Shown piece by piece: positions 57,507 to 64,000 of a stretch of DNA of 64,000 nt. The stretch lies in the NCBI GenBank assembly GCA_910588145.1, contig CAJUPO010000001.1, forward strand, positions 1 to 64,000, in the 5' to 3' direction. This stretch comes from an uncultured Oscillospiraceae bacterium. Lineage in GTDB: Bacteria; Bacillota; Clostridia; Oscillospirales; Ruminococcaceae. Position 1 is the first letter of the stretch, and the number at the start of each line of letters is the position of its first letter. Both the position numbers and the translations under genes were made by a program. The notes below the pieces were generated by a model, which saw only the letters and a list, made by a program, of their open reading frames with translations, ran no database searches and was not told the DNA's origin.

Positions 57507-58370
57507 TTAAACTTTCAAAGCTTTTTTCATAAACTCCTCAGTAGAAATGCCGGCGGGTCTGTTGTACCTGTTCAAGGTAAAAAGACAGTTTCCGTCATGA
57601 GTTATCCGGTTAGGCTTTTCATAGCAGTTGAGCGCCGCTGTAAAGCCCATGCTTTTTAAAAGCGGTATGCTTTCTTTTGATATATATCCCATAGGATATG
57701 TAAAAATTGCAGGAGTTATTCCGGTATTTATTTTTGTCAGCGTCTGCATAAGTCCTATATCATCTATAAAGGCTTTTGCATATTCCTCTTCTGTTTCATA
57801 ATTAAGCTTAGCGCATCCTTTTCTTGAAGATGCGGAGTGCATATTATATGTGTGGTTGGCAAATTCAATACGGCCGCTTTTGGATGAAGCATTTATATCG
57901 TCCCATGTCATATAGGAATACTCCGGAATATGAGGATCATTGGCTCCTAATACTTCCGTATAGTATCCGACAACTGAAATGGTTGCTTTCATGTCATATT
58001 TTTCAAGGAGGGGCAAAAGATATGTTATATTGTTGTAAAATCCGTCGTCTGCGGTAATGACCACTGGATTTTCAGGAAGCTCCTTATCGTAGTATACATA
58101 ATTTATTACATCTTCAATAAATACAGAATTGTATCCGTTATTTTTAAGATATTTAAAATCGTTTTCAACCGTTTGCGGAGATACTACATAATCTCCGTTG
58201 TCTGAATCATAAATACTGTGATACATTATTATAGGTAAAGATATGTAATCGGTTTCAAGCGCCCTCCAATGATCGCTGCCCGCAATTGTTATTACCGACG
58301 CAGCAATTATCATTACAAGATCACATATAATTATTCTTAGAAAATTTCCGGGTTTGCAGGTTGCATACAT
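57507..58370 (-). CDS. Polysaccharide deacetylase family protein, membrane anchored
   Basis: A 287-residue protein with one N-terminal membrane helix (about 10-28) and a NodB-type domain outside the cell. Motifs: I-I-M-Y-H-S-I (about 47), V-I-T-A-D-D-G-F-Y (about 100; T-F-D-D-G in the classical form), and the metal motif F-A-N-H-T-Y-N-M-H (H-x4-H, about 173). It should remove acetyl groups from cell-wall or exopolysaccharide sugars. It is divergent from spoIIP, so a role in the spore or cell envelope is possible. Confidence 0.88.
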   Translation of the reverse strand: MYATCKPGNFLRIIICDLVMIIAASVITIAGSDHWRALETDYISLPIIMYHSIYDSDNGDYVVSPQTVENDFKYLKNNGYNSVFIEDVINYVYYDKELPENPVVITADDGFYNNITYLLPLLEKYDMKATISVVGYYTEVLGANDPHIPEYSYMTWDDINASSKSGRIEFANHTYNMHSASSRKGCAKLNYETEEEYAKAFIDDIGLMQTLTKINTGITPAIFTYPMGYISKESIPLLKSMGFTAALNCYEKPNRITHDGNCLFTLNRYNRPAGISTEEFMKKALKV

Positions 58371-58494
58371 AGCTTTCCTCCTATAAAAGTTTTACTTTAT
58401 TTATATGCTGAAATTTTTAGTGTTATTACGTTATAATTACAGATTCAGGTGAATATAATTCACTATAAATACCAATAGTAAAGGCGGAGGTATA

Positions 58495-59631
58495 ATGCGA
58501 AGACGAAGAAGAAGGGTTAGGAGAAAAGCAGCAGCTGTATGTTTATGTACATTGGCTATTCCGGCAGCAGTCAGTGCGGCGCTCAAAACTGTACCGCACA
58601 TTGCTGAAGCCGCAGAAAAGCTTGGCTCTGTAACCGTTGGACTGGAAAATGAACCTGATAAGTATACAGGTGAAATGGGCTTTAACGCTGATTTTATGGC
58701 AGATGACAACGATTGCATTTCTGAAGGCTTTGGCTGGGAAGAAGAGGCAGAGGATGCTGAAGCCGAACAGAATGAAGAGAGAAGCAGTGACCCGGGAGCA
58801 AAGCCTTATCCTGATAACTGGACAGAAGACGACGGAAGTATTTACCGCACAACATATGAAAGATACAGCGGTGATAAGTTTTTCGGTCTTGACGGGGGAG
58901 GACAGGTGAGAAATGAAACTGATATCTCTAACGGAAAGCTTTTGGAGGAAAGCCGTCTTTTGCCCGAATTTACAATAGAAAAAAATGGAGAACCACAAGT
59001 ACTCATAATGCACACACATACAACAGAGAGCTTTGAACCGTATGAAAGGGAGCAGTATGATGATACATTTAATTACAGAACGACTGATCCGTCAAAGAAC
59101 ATGGTAATGGTAGGAGACCGAATAGCTGAACAGCTTGAAAAGGGCGGGATTGGGTGTATCCATGACGCAACAATTCATGACTATCCATCCTATAATGGTT
59201 CTTATGACAGAAGCGCAGAAACAGTAAAGAGCATTCTTGCAGAATATCCGTCTATTAAGATTGTTCTTGATATACACCGTGACGCAATTGCCTCCGGCGA
59301 CAGTCTTGTACAGCCTGTTGTTACTGTCGACGGCAAAGATGCGGCGCAGGTAATGATAATCTCAGGATGTGACGACGGTACAATGGATATGCCTAATTAT
59401 ATGCAAAATTTCAGGTTTTCCTCGCTGCTCCAGCAGCAAATGTCATCTGATTACAGCAATTTTACCCGTCCGATATTATTCGATTACAGAAATTATAATC
59501 AAAATCTTACAACAGGAAGTATTTTGATTGAGGTAGGAAGTCATGGAAATACTCTTGAACAGGCAGGAAATGCAGGGGAGCTGATTGGAAAATCTCTTGT
59601 AAGGGCTCTTGATAAAATAACTGAGGAGTAA
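58495..59631 (+). CDS. spoIIP: Stage II sporulation protein P
   Basis: SpoIIP is the amidase/endopeptidase of the engulfment (DMP) complex that thins septal peptidoglycan during sporulation. The 378-residue protein has a very basic start (M-R-R-R-R-R-R-V-R-R-K), one membrane helix (about 13-32), an acidic linker, and the catalytic domain with zinc-site residues in I-M-H-T-H-T-T-E-S (about 171-179) and V-L-D-I-H-R-D-A (about 258-265), ending in L-I-E-V-G-S-H-G-N. GGAGG supports the ATG. Its presence implies an endospore former. Confidence 0.95.
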   Translation: MRRRRRRVRRKAAAVCLCTLAIPAAVSAALKTVPHIAEAAEKLGSVTVGLENEPDKYTGEMGFNADFMADDNDCISEGFGWEEEAEDAEAEQNEERSSDPGAKPYPDNWTEDDGSIYRTTYERYSGDKFFGLDGGGQVRNETDISNGKLLEESRLLPEFTIEKNGEPQVLIMHTHTTESFEPYEREQYDDTFNYRTTDPSKNMVMVGDRIAEQLEKGGIGCIHDATIHDYPSYNGSYDRSAETVKSILAEYPSIKIVLDIHRDAIASGDSLVQPVVTVDGKDAAQVMIISGCDDGTMDMPNYMQNFRFSSLLQQQMSSDYSNFTRPILFDYRNYNQNLTTGSILIEVGSHGNTLEQAGNAGELIGKSLVRALDKITEE

Positions 59632-59634
59632 AAA

Positions 59635-59997
59635 ATGAAAAAAAGTAAAACAAAAAGAGCCGTTATACTTGCCGTTTTCATATATATCATGATAAACGGT
59701 CTTGTATACGGGCTCTTGAAAGCGTATTTAAATTCTCATAATGCTGTAAGCCGTGAACAATGGAAGATGGCTTCAGTGACAAAAAAAGGACAAGCTGCCG
59801 AGATCACCGTTCTCGACAGCAGTTTTACAATTGATTTATCAAATGCCGGAGAAGGCGCTTCAGCAGTTTGTATTTATACCGTACTGCCGGACAAGGTACG
59901 TGCGGCGGCAAGGGTAATCATGCACTGTGGAAAGTTTGTTCAGCAGGAATTGCAAACGTCTCAGACTGGCGGTTCTTCATTTTATAAAAAGCGTTGA
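59635..59997 (+). CDS. Small membrane-anchored hypothetical protein
   Basis: A 120-residue protein with a basic start, one membrane helix (about 8-29) and an extracellular tail of about 90 residues with no known domain. It begins 3 bp after spoIIP behind GAGGAG and is probably translated with it. Its last 80 bp overlap the end of the converging NlpC/P60-like gene. It may be a sporulation accessory protein, but that rests only on position. The C-terminal 27 residues may not be conserved. Confidence 0.6.
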   Translation: MKKSKTKRAVILAVFIYIMINGLVYGLLKAYLNSHNAVSREQWKMASVTKKGQAAEITVLDSSFTIDLSNAGEGASAVCIYTVLPDKVRAAARVIMHCGKFVQQELQTSQTGGSSFYKKR

Positions 59998-60511
59998 GCT
60001 CGCCTTTATAAATAAGTTCAGCTGAATCTACGTGTCTGAAATCTTCCGGAGTCAGCAAGCAGGAAGGCTTGGAAAAATCAAGGTCAACTTCTGACTTTTC
60101 AAGAATATGACTTACAAACTGAGAACAGACAAATTTATTTTTTCTGTTATATGCAATATGTAAAAATATAAGTCCCAGACCAATTAAGTTATAAGAATAA
60201 TATTCACGGTTGTTTTTGAAATGCTCAAGATTTTTAGTAATCAGATTTTTCTGCCGTCCGGAAACTGGTATTTTATATATTTCGCAGGGAATATTGCTGA
60301 ATTTACCGAAAGTCCCTTCTCCTACAATTTCTTTATTGAAAGTAGCGGGCAGGGGCTTTCCCGGTGTATTACGGCAAAAGCTGTACATTTCCTGCAAGTT
60401 AGGATCACATGATATTGAAACGTGATTATATGGCTTTCTTGTAAAAAGCTTTAATATTTTAGAAATATTTGTTCCTGTCTGCGTAACAAGAATATATATA
60501 TTTTCCTGCAA
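59918..60511 (-). CDS. NlpC/P60-like (YiiX-type) cysteine hydrolase-like protein
   Basis: A 197-residue protein starting with TTG at 60511, chosen because GGGAGG lies 7 nt before it; an upstream in-frame ATG has none. It has L-V-T-Q-T-G-T-N (about 6-13), P-Y-N-H-V-S-I-S (about 26-33) with a catalytic-type His, and F-V-C-S-Q-F-V-S-H (about 127-135) with a catalytic-type Cys, the reversed His...Cys order of permuted papain-like proteins. It may cut peptide or lipid amide bonds. Cytoplasmic by lack of a signal. The 3' end overlaps the spoIIP-downstream gene by 80 bp. Confidence 0.75.
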   Translation of the reverse strand: MQENIYILVTQTGTNISKILKLFTRKPYNHVSISCDPNLQEMYSFCRNTPGKPLPATFNKEIVGEGTFGKFSNIPCEIYKIPVSGRQKNLITKNLEHFKNNREYYSYNLIGLGLIFLHIAYNRKNKFVCSQFVSHILEKSEVDLDFSKPSCLLTPEDFRHVDSAELIYKGELNAFYKMKNRQSETFAIPAEQTFHSA

Positions 60512-60661
60512 AAAAATTCCTCCCTTTAAAATCTTTTTGTATAAATATATGCTGATTTTACAAAAAATTGCTGCAAAAATGAATCTGCGCAATATACAAC
60601 AGCTTTTATAAGGGCAAATTTTATGTAAAATAAAAATTATTTATAATTATATCATAGGTAC

Positions 60662-60690
60662 TTGCAATTTTCAAGAGGTTATGATATAAT
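60662..60690 (+). promoter_or_regulatory. Promoter of tRNA-Arg(CCG)
   Basis: TTGCAA (60662-60667), 17 bp, TATAAT (60685-60690), 24 bp before the tRNA. Confidence 0.7.
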
Positions 60691-60714
60691 TTTAATATGT
60701 TATATAATGGATTT

Positions 60715-60789
60715 ACGCCTGTAGCTCAGGGGATAGAGCAATGGCCTCCGACGCCATGTGCGATGGTTCGATTCCATTCAGGCGTACCA
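60715..60789 (+). tRNA. tRNA-Arg (anticodon CCG)
   Basis: A 75-nt cloverleaf: acceptor ACGCCTG with CAGGCGT, anticodon arm ATGGC-CTCCGAC-GCCAT giving CCG (reads CGG), T-arm GATGG-TTCGATT-CCATT, discriminator A and encoded CCA (60786-60789). It reads a rare Arg codon in an AT-rich genome. Confidence 0.93.
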
Positions 60790-60795
60790 ATTTTG

Positions 60796-60830
60796 AACTG
60801 GACCCAGTTACGGCTCCAGTTTTGTTTTTT
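60796..60830 (+). terminator. Terminator after tRNA-Arg(CCG)
   Basis: AACTGGA (60796-60802) with TCCAGTT (60815-60821), then TTGTTTTTT. Confidence 0.75.
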
Positions 60831-60872
60831 AAAAAAGCTGTTTTATACAATACAGCGGAATGGAGATAACAG

Positions 60873-62465
60873 ATGATTACAGTTTCAAATGTAAGTATGC
60901 AGTTCGGCGGCTCGACTCTTTTCAAAGATGTCGATTTGAAGTTTACCGGCGGAAACTGTTACGGTATTATAGGCGCTAACGGCGCAGGAAAGTCTACGTT
61001 TTTAAAAATACTATGCGGCGATTTGGAGCCTACAACAGGAGAAGTTGCAATACCAAAGGATACACGTCTTTCCGTTTTAAAGCAGGATCACTTTGCGTAT
61101 GAGGAGTTTACTGTACTTGATACCGTTATTATGGGCAATGCAAGGCTTTATGAAATAATGAAGAAAAAAGATGAGCTTTATGCAAAGGAAGATTTCTCGG
61201 AGGAGGACGGAGTACTTGCGTCAGAGCTTGAAGGGGAATTTGCCGAGCTTAACGGGTGGGAGGCTGAATCCGATGCTTCAAAGCTTATTCAGGGACTGGG
61301 TCTTTCTGAGGATATACTCTATTCTCTCATGTCATCTCTTTCAGGTAATGAAAAGGTAAAGGTTCTGCTCGCCCAGGCTTTGTTCGGGAATCCGGATATA
61401 ATTCTTTTGGACGAGCCTACAAACCATCTTGATATTGAAGCCGTAAGATGGCTTGAAGACTTTCTTTCTGAATATTTCGGCACTGTTTTGGTGGTATCCC
61501 ATGACCGTCACTTCCTGAATAATGTATGCACTCACATTGTAGATATAGACTATACTAAGATTAAGATGTATGTCGGAAATTACGAGTTTTGGTATGAATC
61601 AAGCCAGCTTATGCAGAGAATGATAAAACAGCAGAATAAAAAGGCCGAGGAAAAGATTAAAGAACTAAAATCCTTTATCGAAAGATTCTCAGCAAATAAA
61701 TCTAAATCAAATCAGGCTACATCAAGAAGAAAGCTTCTGGATAAGCTTACCATTGAGGAAATGCCTGCGTCAAGCCGTAAGTATCCTTTTATCGGCTTTG
61801 ATCCGGACAGAGATCTTGGCAAAGAAATTCTTACAGTAAACGGAATTTCCAAGACAGTTGACGGTGAAAAAATACTGGATAATGTAAGCTTTACTCTCGG
61901 AAGAACGGATAAGGTCGCTTTTATAGGCGAAAGTGAACAGGCTATAACCATGCTGTTTAAAATTCTTATGGAAGAGGAAAAGCCCGATGAAGGTACGTTT
62001 AAATGGGGAATTTCTACGTCAACCTCATATTTTCCGGTGGATAACAACAAATACTTTGACGGATGCGAAATGTCTATAATAGACTGGATGAGGCAGTACT
62101 CAAGCGATGAAACTGATACGTATTTAAGGGGATTTCTCGGACGAATGCTTTTTTCCGGAGATGATGTATATAAAAAGGTCAATGTTCTTTCCGGCGGAGA
62201 AAAGGTAAGATGTATGTTTTCAAGAATGATGCTTTACGGTTCTAATGTTCTTGTTCTGGACAGACCTACTAACCATCTGGACCTTGAAAGCATTACTGCG
62301 GTAAATAACGGACTTGTAAATTTCAAGGGAGTTGTACTGTTAGCTTCTCATGACCATGAAATTTTGCAGACGGTGGCAAACAGAATTATAGAAATTACTC
62401 CTGAGGGCTGTATCGACCGTGCAGGAACTTATGAAGAGTATTTGGAATTTAGAAAAAACAGATAA
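60873..62465 (+). CDS. ABC-F family ATPase with degenerate second cassette
   Basis: A 530-residue cytoplasmic protein with two ATP-binding cassettes and no membrane part, of the ABC-F group that acts on the ribosome. Cassette 1 is intact: G-A-N-G-A-G-K-S-T (about 36-44), L-S-G-N-E-K (about 154), L-L-D-E-P-T-N-H-L-D (about 178). Then comes a basic linker (about 250-300). In cassette 2 Walker A reads G-E-S-E-Q-A-I-T-M, the signature L-S-G-G-E-K is kept, and Walker B reads V-L-D-R-P-T-N-H-L-D, with Arg for the catalytic Glu. Layout resembles YkpA-type proteins. A translation factor or antibiotic protection role is possible. Confidence 0.9.
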   Translation: MITVSNVSMQFGGSTLFKDVDLKFTGGNCYGIIGANGAGKSTFLKILCGDLEPTTGEVAIPKDTRLSVLKQDHFAYEEFTVLDTVIMGNARLYEIMKKKDELYAKEDFSEEDGVLASELEGEFAELNGWEAESDASKLIQGLGLSEDILYSLMSSLSGNEKVKVLLAQALFGNPDIILLDEPTNHLDIEAVRWLEDFLSEYFGTVLVVSHDRHFLNNVCTHIVDIDYTKIKMYVGNYEFWYESSQLMQRMIKQQNKKAEEKIKELKSFIERFSANKSKSNQATSRRKLLDKLTIEEMPASSRKYPFIGFDPDRDLGKEILTVNGISKTVDGEKILDNVSFTLGRTDKVAFIGESEQAITMLFKILMEEEKPDEGTFKWGISTSTSYFPVDNNKYFDGCEMSIIDWMRQYSSDETDTYLRGFLGRMLFSGDDVYKKVNVLSGGEKVRCMFSRMMLYGSNVLVLDRPTNHLDLESITAVNNGLVNFKGVVLLASHDHEILQTVANRIIEITPEGCIDRAGTYEEYLEFRKNR

Positions 62466-62475
62466 ACGTAAAATT

Positions 62476-62505
62476 AACTGCCTGAGCCAAGCTCAGGCAG
62501 TTTTT
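62476..62505. terminator. Bidirectional terminator
   Basis: AACTGCCTGAGC (62476-62487) with GCTCAGGCAGTT (62491-62502), perfect 12 bp, loop CAA, T run. The minus-strand gene ends at its right edge. Confidence 0.92.
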
Positions 62506-62881
62506 ATAGTATATTGGTCAGTTTGGGTATTTCGCTTTCGACTATCCATTCAAGAGCGCTTCGGGCATTTTCAAATTCAGCATTCAGCTCATCGTTTTCG
62601 TTTTCTATAAGCGGCTTTAATCTGGACATTGAAGTCTGAACGCTTGAAATTTTTTCATTTCTTACAAATATACTTGCAGTTTTCTGGTATTTTTCCCATT
62701 TATCATTAAGCTCTTCTGCAAGTATTGCCGATTCAGCCGTTCTTCCGTCTGAATAGATAGACTGAACATTGTTCAGCATATCCAGTATTTCATTAGTTTC
62801 ATGCTTTATAATGAATATTCCGGATACTCCAAATATTATAATTCCTATAATTATTCCAAGGCTTATTTTAACTCTGCCCAT
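62504..62881 (-). CDS. DUF4363 family membrane protein
   Basis: A 125-residue protein with an N-terminal membrane helix (about 7-25) and a helical outside part with W-E-K-Y-Q-K (about 63) and R-N-E-K-I-S-S-V (about 75), matching DUF4363. Its start overlaps the DUF421 gene by 14 bp. The DUF421/DUF4363 pair recurs in spore-forming Firmicutes; role unknown, with spore or envelope functions suspected. Confidence 0.82.
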   Translation of the reverse strand: MGRVKISLGIIIGIIIFGVSGIFIIKHETNEILDMLNNVQSIYSDGRTAESAILAEELNDKWEKYQKTASIFVRNEKISSVQTSMSRLKPLIENENDELNAEFENARSALEWIVESEIPKLTNIL

Positions 62882-63554
62882 TGGAGGAACTCCTTTTTAT
62901 TAAATTATAATTTCCAGTGCTGTCTGCGGTAAGAAGATAAATATCCTCGGTGGTTATATGCTTGCGTTCGGTGAGCTCTCTTAGCCATGAGGAGCTAAGA
63001 CCGGCAGCTTCAAGTCCCTTTTTTACAATCTTGCCGTCTGAGACAATAATTTCCGGAGGATTAATAGACTTATTACTAAAAGACATATCGCCGTTTGTAA
63101 CGTTTCTGTATTCGTATTTTTGGTAAACGGATACATTTCCGTTTGTTTCAACTACTGCAAATTGTACTTCCTTAATATCAAAAATATTATTCCCTCTCAG
63201 CGCCGTCATAAGATCGTCAACTGAAAATCTTAGATCCTTTAAAACCTTTTGATCCACTATTCCGTCTTTGATAATAACCTTTGGGAATCCGGAAACAATA
63301 TGTCTGAGACGCCTTGATTTAAGCGTTAACCATGACATTATTACTTCAAAGCATACAAGGGAAAGTATTGGGATAATACCCATAACAAGAGGTATATTAA
63401 GGTCCTCAAGGGGAAGTGTAGCAATATTTGAAACAAGAATAGTTATAACAAGCTCTGAAGGCTGAAGCTCGCCGATTTGACGTTTGCCCATGAGCCTTAT
63501 GGAAAAAATAACAATAATGTATAAAATAACTGCTCTGATAAAAACAATACTCAT
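62868..63554 (-). CDS. DUF421 (YetF-like) membrane protein
   Basis: A 228-residue protein with three N-terminal helices (about 5-80) and two small soluble domains. F-S-I-R-L-M-G-K-R-Q-I-G-E-L-Q-P-S-E-L (about 18-36) and L-T-L-K-S-R-R-L-R are family features. GGAGG sets the start at 63554 over an earlier in-frame ATG. Function is not well established; relatives in Bacillus have been linked to spore and membrane processes. It is coupled to the DUF4363 gene by overlap. Confidence 0.88.
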   Translation of the reverse strand: MSIVFIRAVILYIIVIFSIRLMGKRQIGELQPSELVITILVSNIATLPLEDLNIPLVMGIIPILSLVCFEVIMSWLTLKSRRLRHIVSGFPKVIIKDGIVDQKVLKDLRFSVDDLMTALRGNNIFDIKEVQFAVVETNGNVSVYQKYEYRNVTNGDMSFSNKSINPPEIIVSDGKIVKKGLEAAGLSSSWLRELTERKHITTEDIYLLTADSTGNYNLIKRSSSNGQS

Positions 63555-63644
63555 AATTTCAGCCTCCGATTTTATTGTGCGCATTTTATCATTGCATATT
63601 CATTTTATTTTTATTTAATTGATACTTTTTTATAAATTTTCAAA

Positions 63645-64000
63645 TCAAATATGACCGTGTTCTCTTTGAAGATTCAGAAATTCTTCCGTCAGCCTTTGTG
63701 CGTCGTCGTATGTTTCAAGGCTGTAACACCTTGAACGGAAAAGTGCAGCGCCGTACAGACCTTTCATATACCATGAAGCGTGCTTTCGTGCTTCTTTCAT
63801 AGCCTGAGCTTCTCCGGAAGCACCTTTCTGCTGAAGTATAAGCCGGATATGGTAAAGCATTTTTTCCATTCTTTCTTCAATAGCAGGGGGGATAAAAGGT
63901 ATGCCTTTATAAAAGCTGTCAATTTCACGGAATATAAACGGATTTCCGTAAGTAGCACGTCCTATCATCACAAGGTCGCAGTTAGTATTTTCATACATTC
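63645..64000 (-). CDS. dusB: tRNA-dihydrouridine synthase, C-terminal part (cut by window edge)
   Basis: About 118 residues of the C-terminal part of a Dus enzyme that reduces uridines in the tRNA D-loop with FMN. Seen: C-D-L-V-M-I-G-R-A-T-Y-G-N-P-F-I-F, the FMN phosphate-binding end of the TIM barrel, then the helical domain with E-A-R-K-H-A-S-W-Y-M-K-G-L. The start lies beyond the window. It is the DusB/Dus-1 type by these motifs. Confidence 0.88.
   Translation of the reverse strand, partial: MYENTNCDLVMIGRATYGNPFIFREIDSFYKGIPFIPPAIEERMEKMLYHIRLILQQKGASGEAQAMKEARKHASWYMKGLYGAALFRSRCYSLETYDDAQRLTEEFLNLQREHGHI

Noticed and set aside
1..64000. CRISPR arrays, rRNA genes, intact prophage or plasmid functions
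   Set aside because: Looked for regular 25-40 bp repeats, rRNA signatures, integrases, terminases and replication proteins; none seen.

Overview
The window comes from an AT-rich, spore-forming, anaerobic Firmicute, most likely a Ruminococcus-like member of the Oscillospiraceae. The evidence is two secreted dockerin proteins (cohesin/dockerin systems are typical of Ruminococcus), spoIIP, the pyruvate formate-lyase pair pflB/pflA, the redox repressor Rex, an ANTAR nitrogen regulator beside glnA, an Agr-type peptide system, and consistently Gram-positive -35/-10 boxes and GGAGG ribosome-binding sites. The species cannot be fixed by reading alone.

Layout. 1-3.8 kb is accessory: a broken and an intact copy of a DUF4259-like gene, an Rhs core scrap, a DUF2975/HTH pair and two dockerin proteins. 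3.8-7.2 kb is a large hybrid histidine kinase (minus). 7.6-15.1 kb is a plus-strand biosynthetic block: a 2-hydroxyacid dehydrogenase, proBA, an unknown membrane protein, then queD-queE-folE-queC-queF behind a preQ1-I riboswitch with terminator. 15.1-19.9 kb (minus) holds an amidohydrolase, an FAD/Rieske oxidoreductase and an agrC-agrD-agrB cluster with no agrA. 20.1-22.4 kb has a cation antiporter behind a yybP-ykoY-like (Mn2+) riboswitch, then YitT and GIY-YIG genes. 22.5-27.7 kb (minus) carries TfoX-like, cdaR/cdaA, a cysteine desulfurase-like enzyme with DUF3343, and ispF/ispD.

27.9-40.7 kb (plus) carries aconitase, TraX-like, a hypothetical, isocitrate dehydrogenase, rex, a phased cluster of DnaA-box-like 9-mers, rlmB, a P-type-ATPase-like protein lacking its catalytic motifs, and pflB/pflA. 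40.8-43 kb is a LacI-type/GGDEF-like/AraC fusion regulator. 43.3-44.5 kb holds tRNA-Arg and tRNA-His followed by about 940 bp of gene-less DNA that looks like an old insertion site. 44.5-48.1 kb is a lipoprotein plus ABC-2 exporter cassette. 48.2-52.1 kb is a nitrogen module: glnA with an ANTAR regulator, divergent from an Amt-PII fusion with a leader terminator. 52.2-57.2 kb (minus) holds a DUF4190-like protein, metA, and three genes matching the 5S, 1.3S and 12S parts of a transcarboxylase. 57.5-64 kb holds a polysaccharide deacetylase, spoIIP, a NlpC/P60-like protein, tRNA-Arg(CCG), an ABC-F ATPase with a degenerate second cassette, DUF4363/DUF421 and the end of dusB.

How the genes fit together: aconitase, isocitrate dehydrogenase and probably proBA supply and use 2-oxoglutarate/glutamate; glnA, the Amt-PII fusion and the ANTAR protein handle ammonium; Pfl and Rex belong to fermentative redox balance; the que operon makes queuosine precursor. 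Least explained are the pseudo-P-type ATPase, the phased DnaA-box-like cluster, the agr locus with a peptide resembling the staphylococcal AIP-I core, and the three-part fusion regulator. No rRNA, CRISPR array or intact mobile element was seen.
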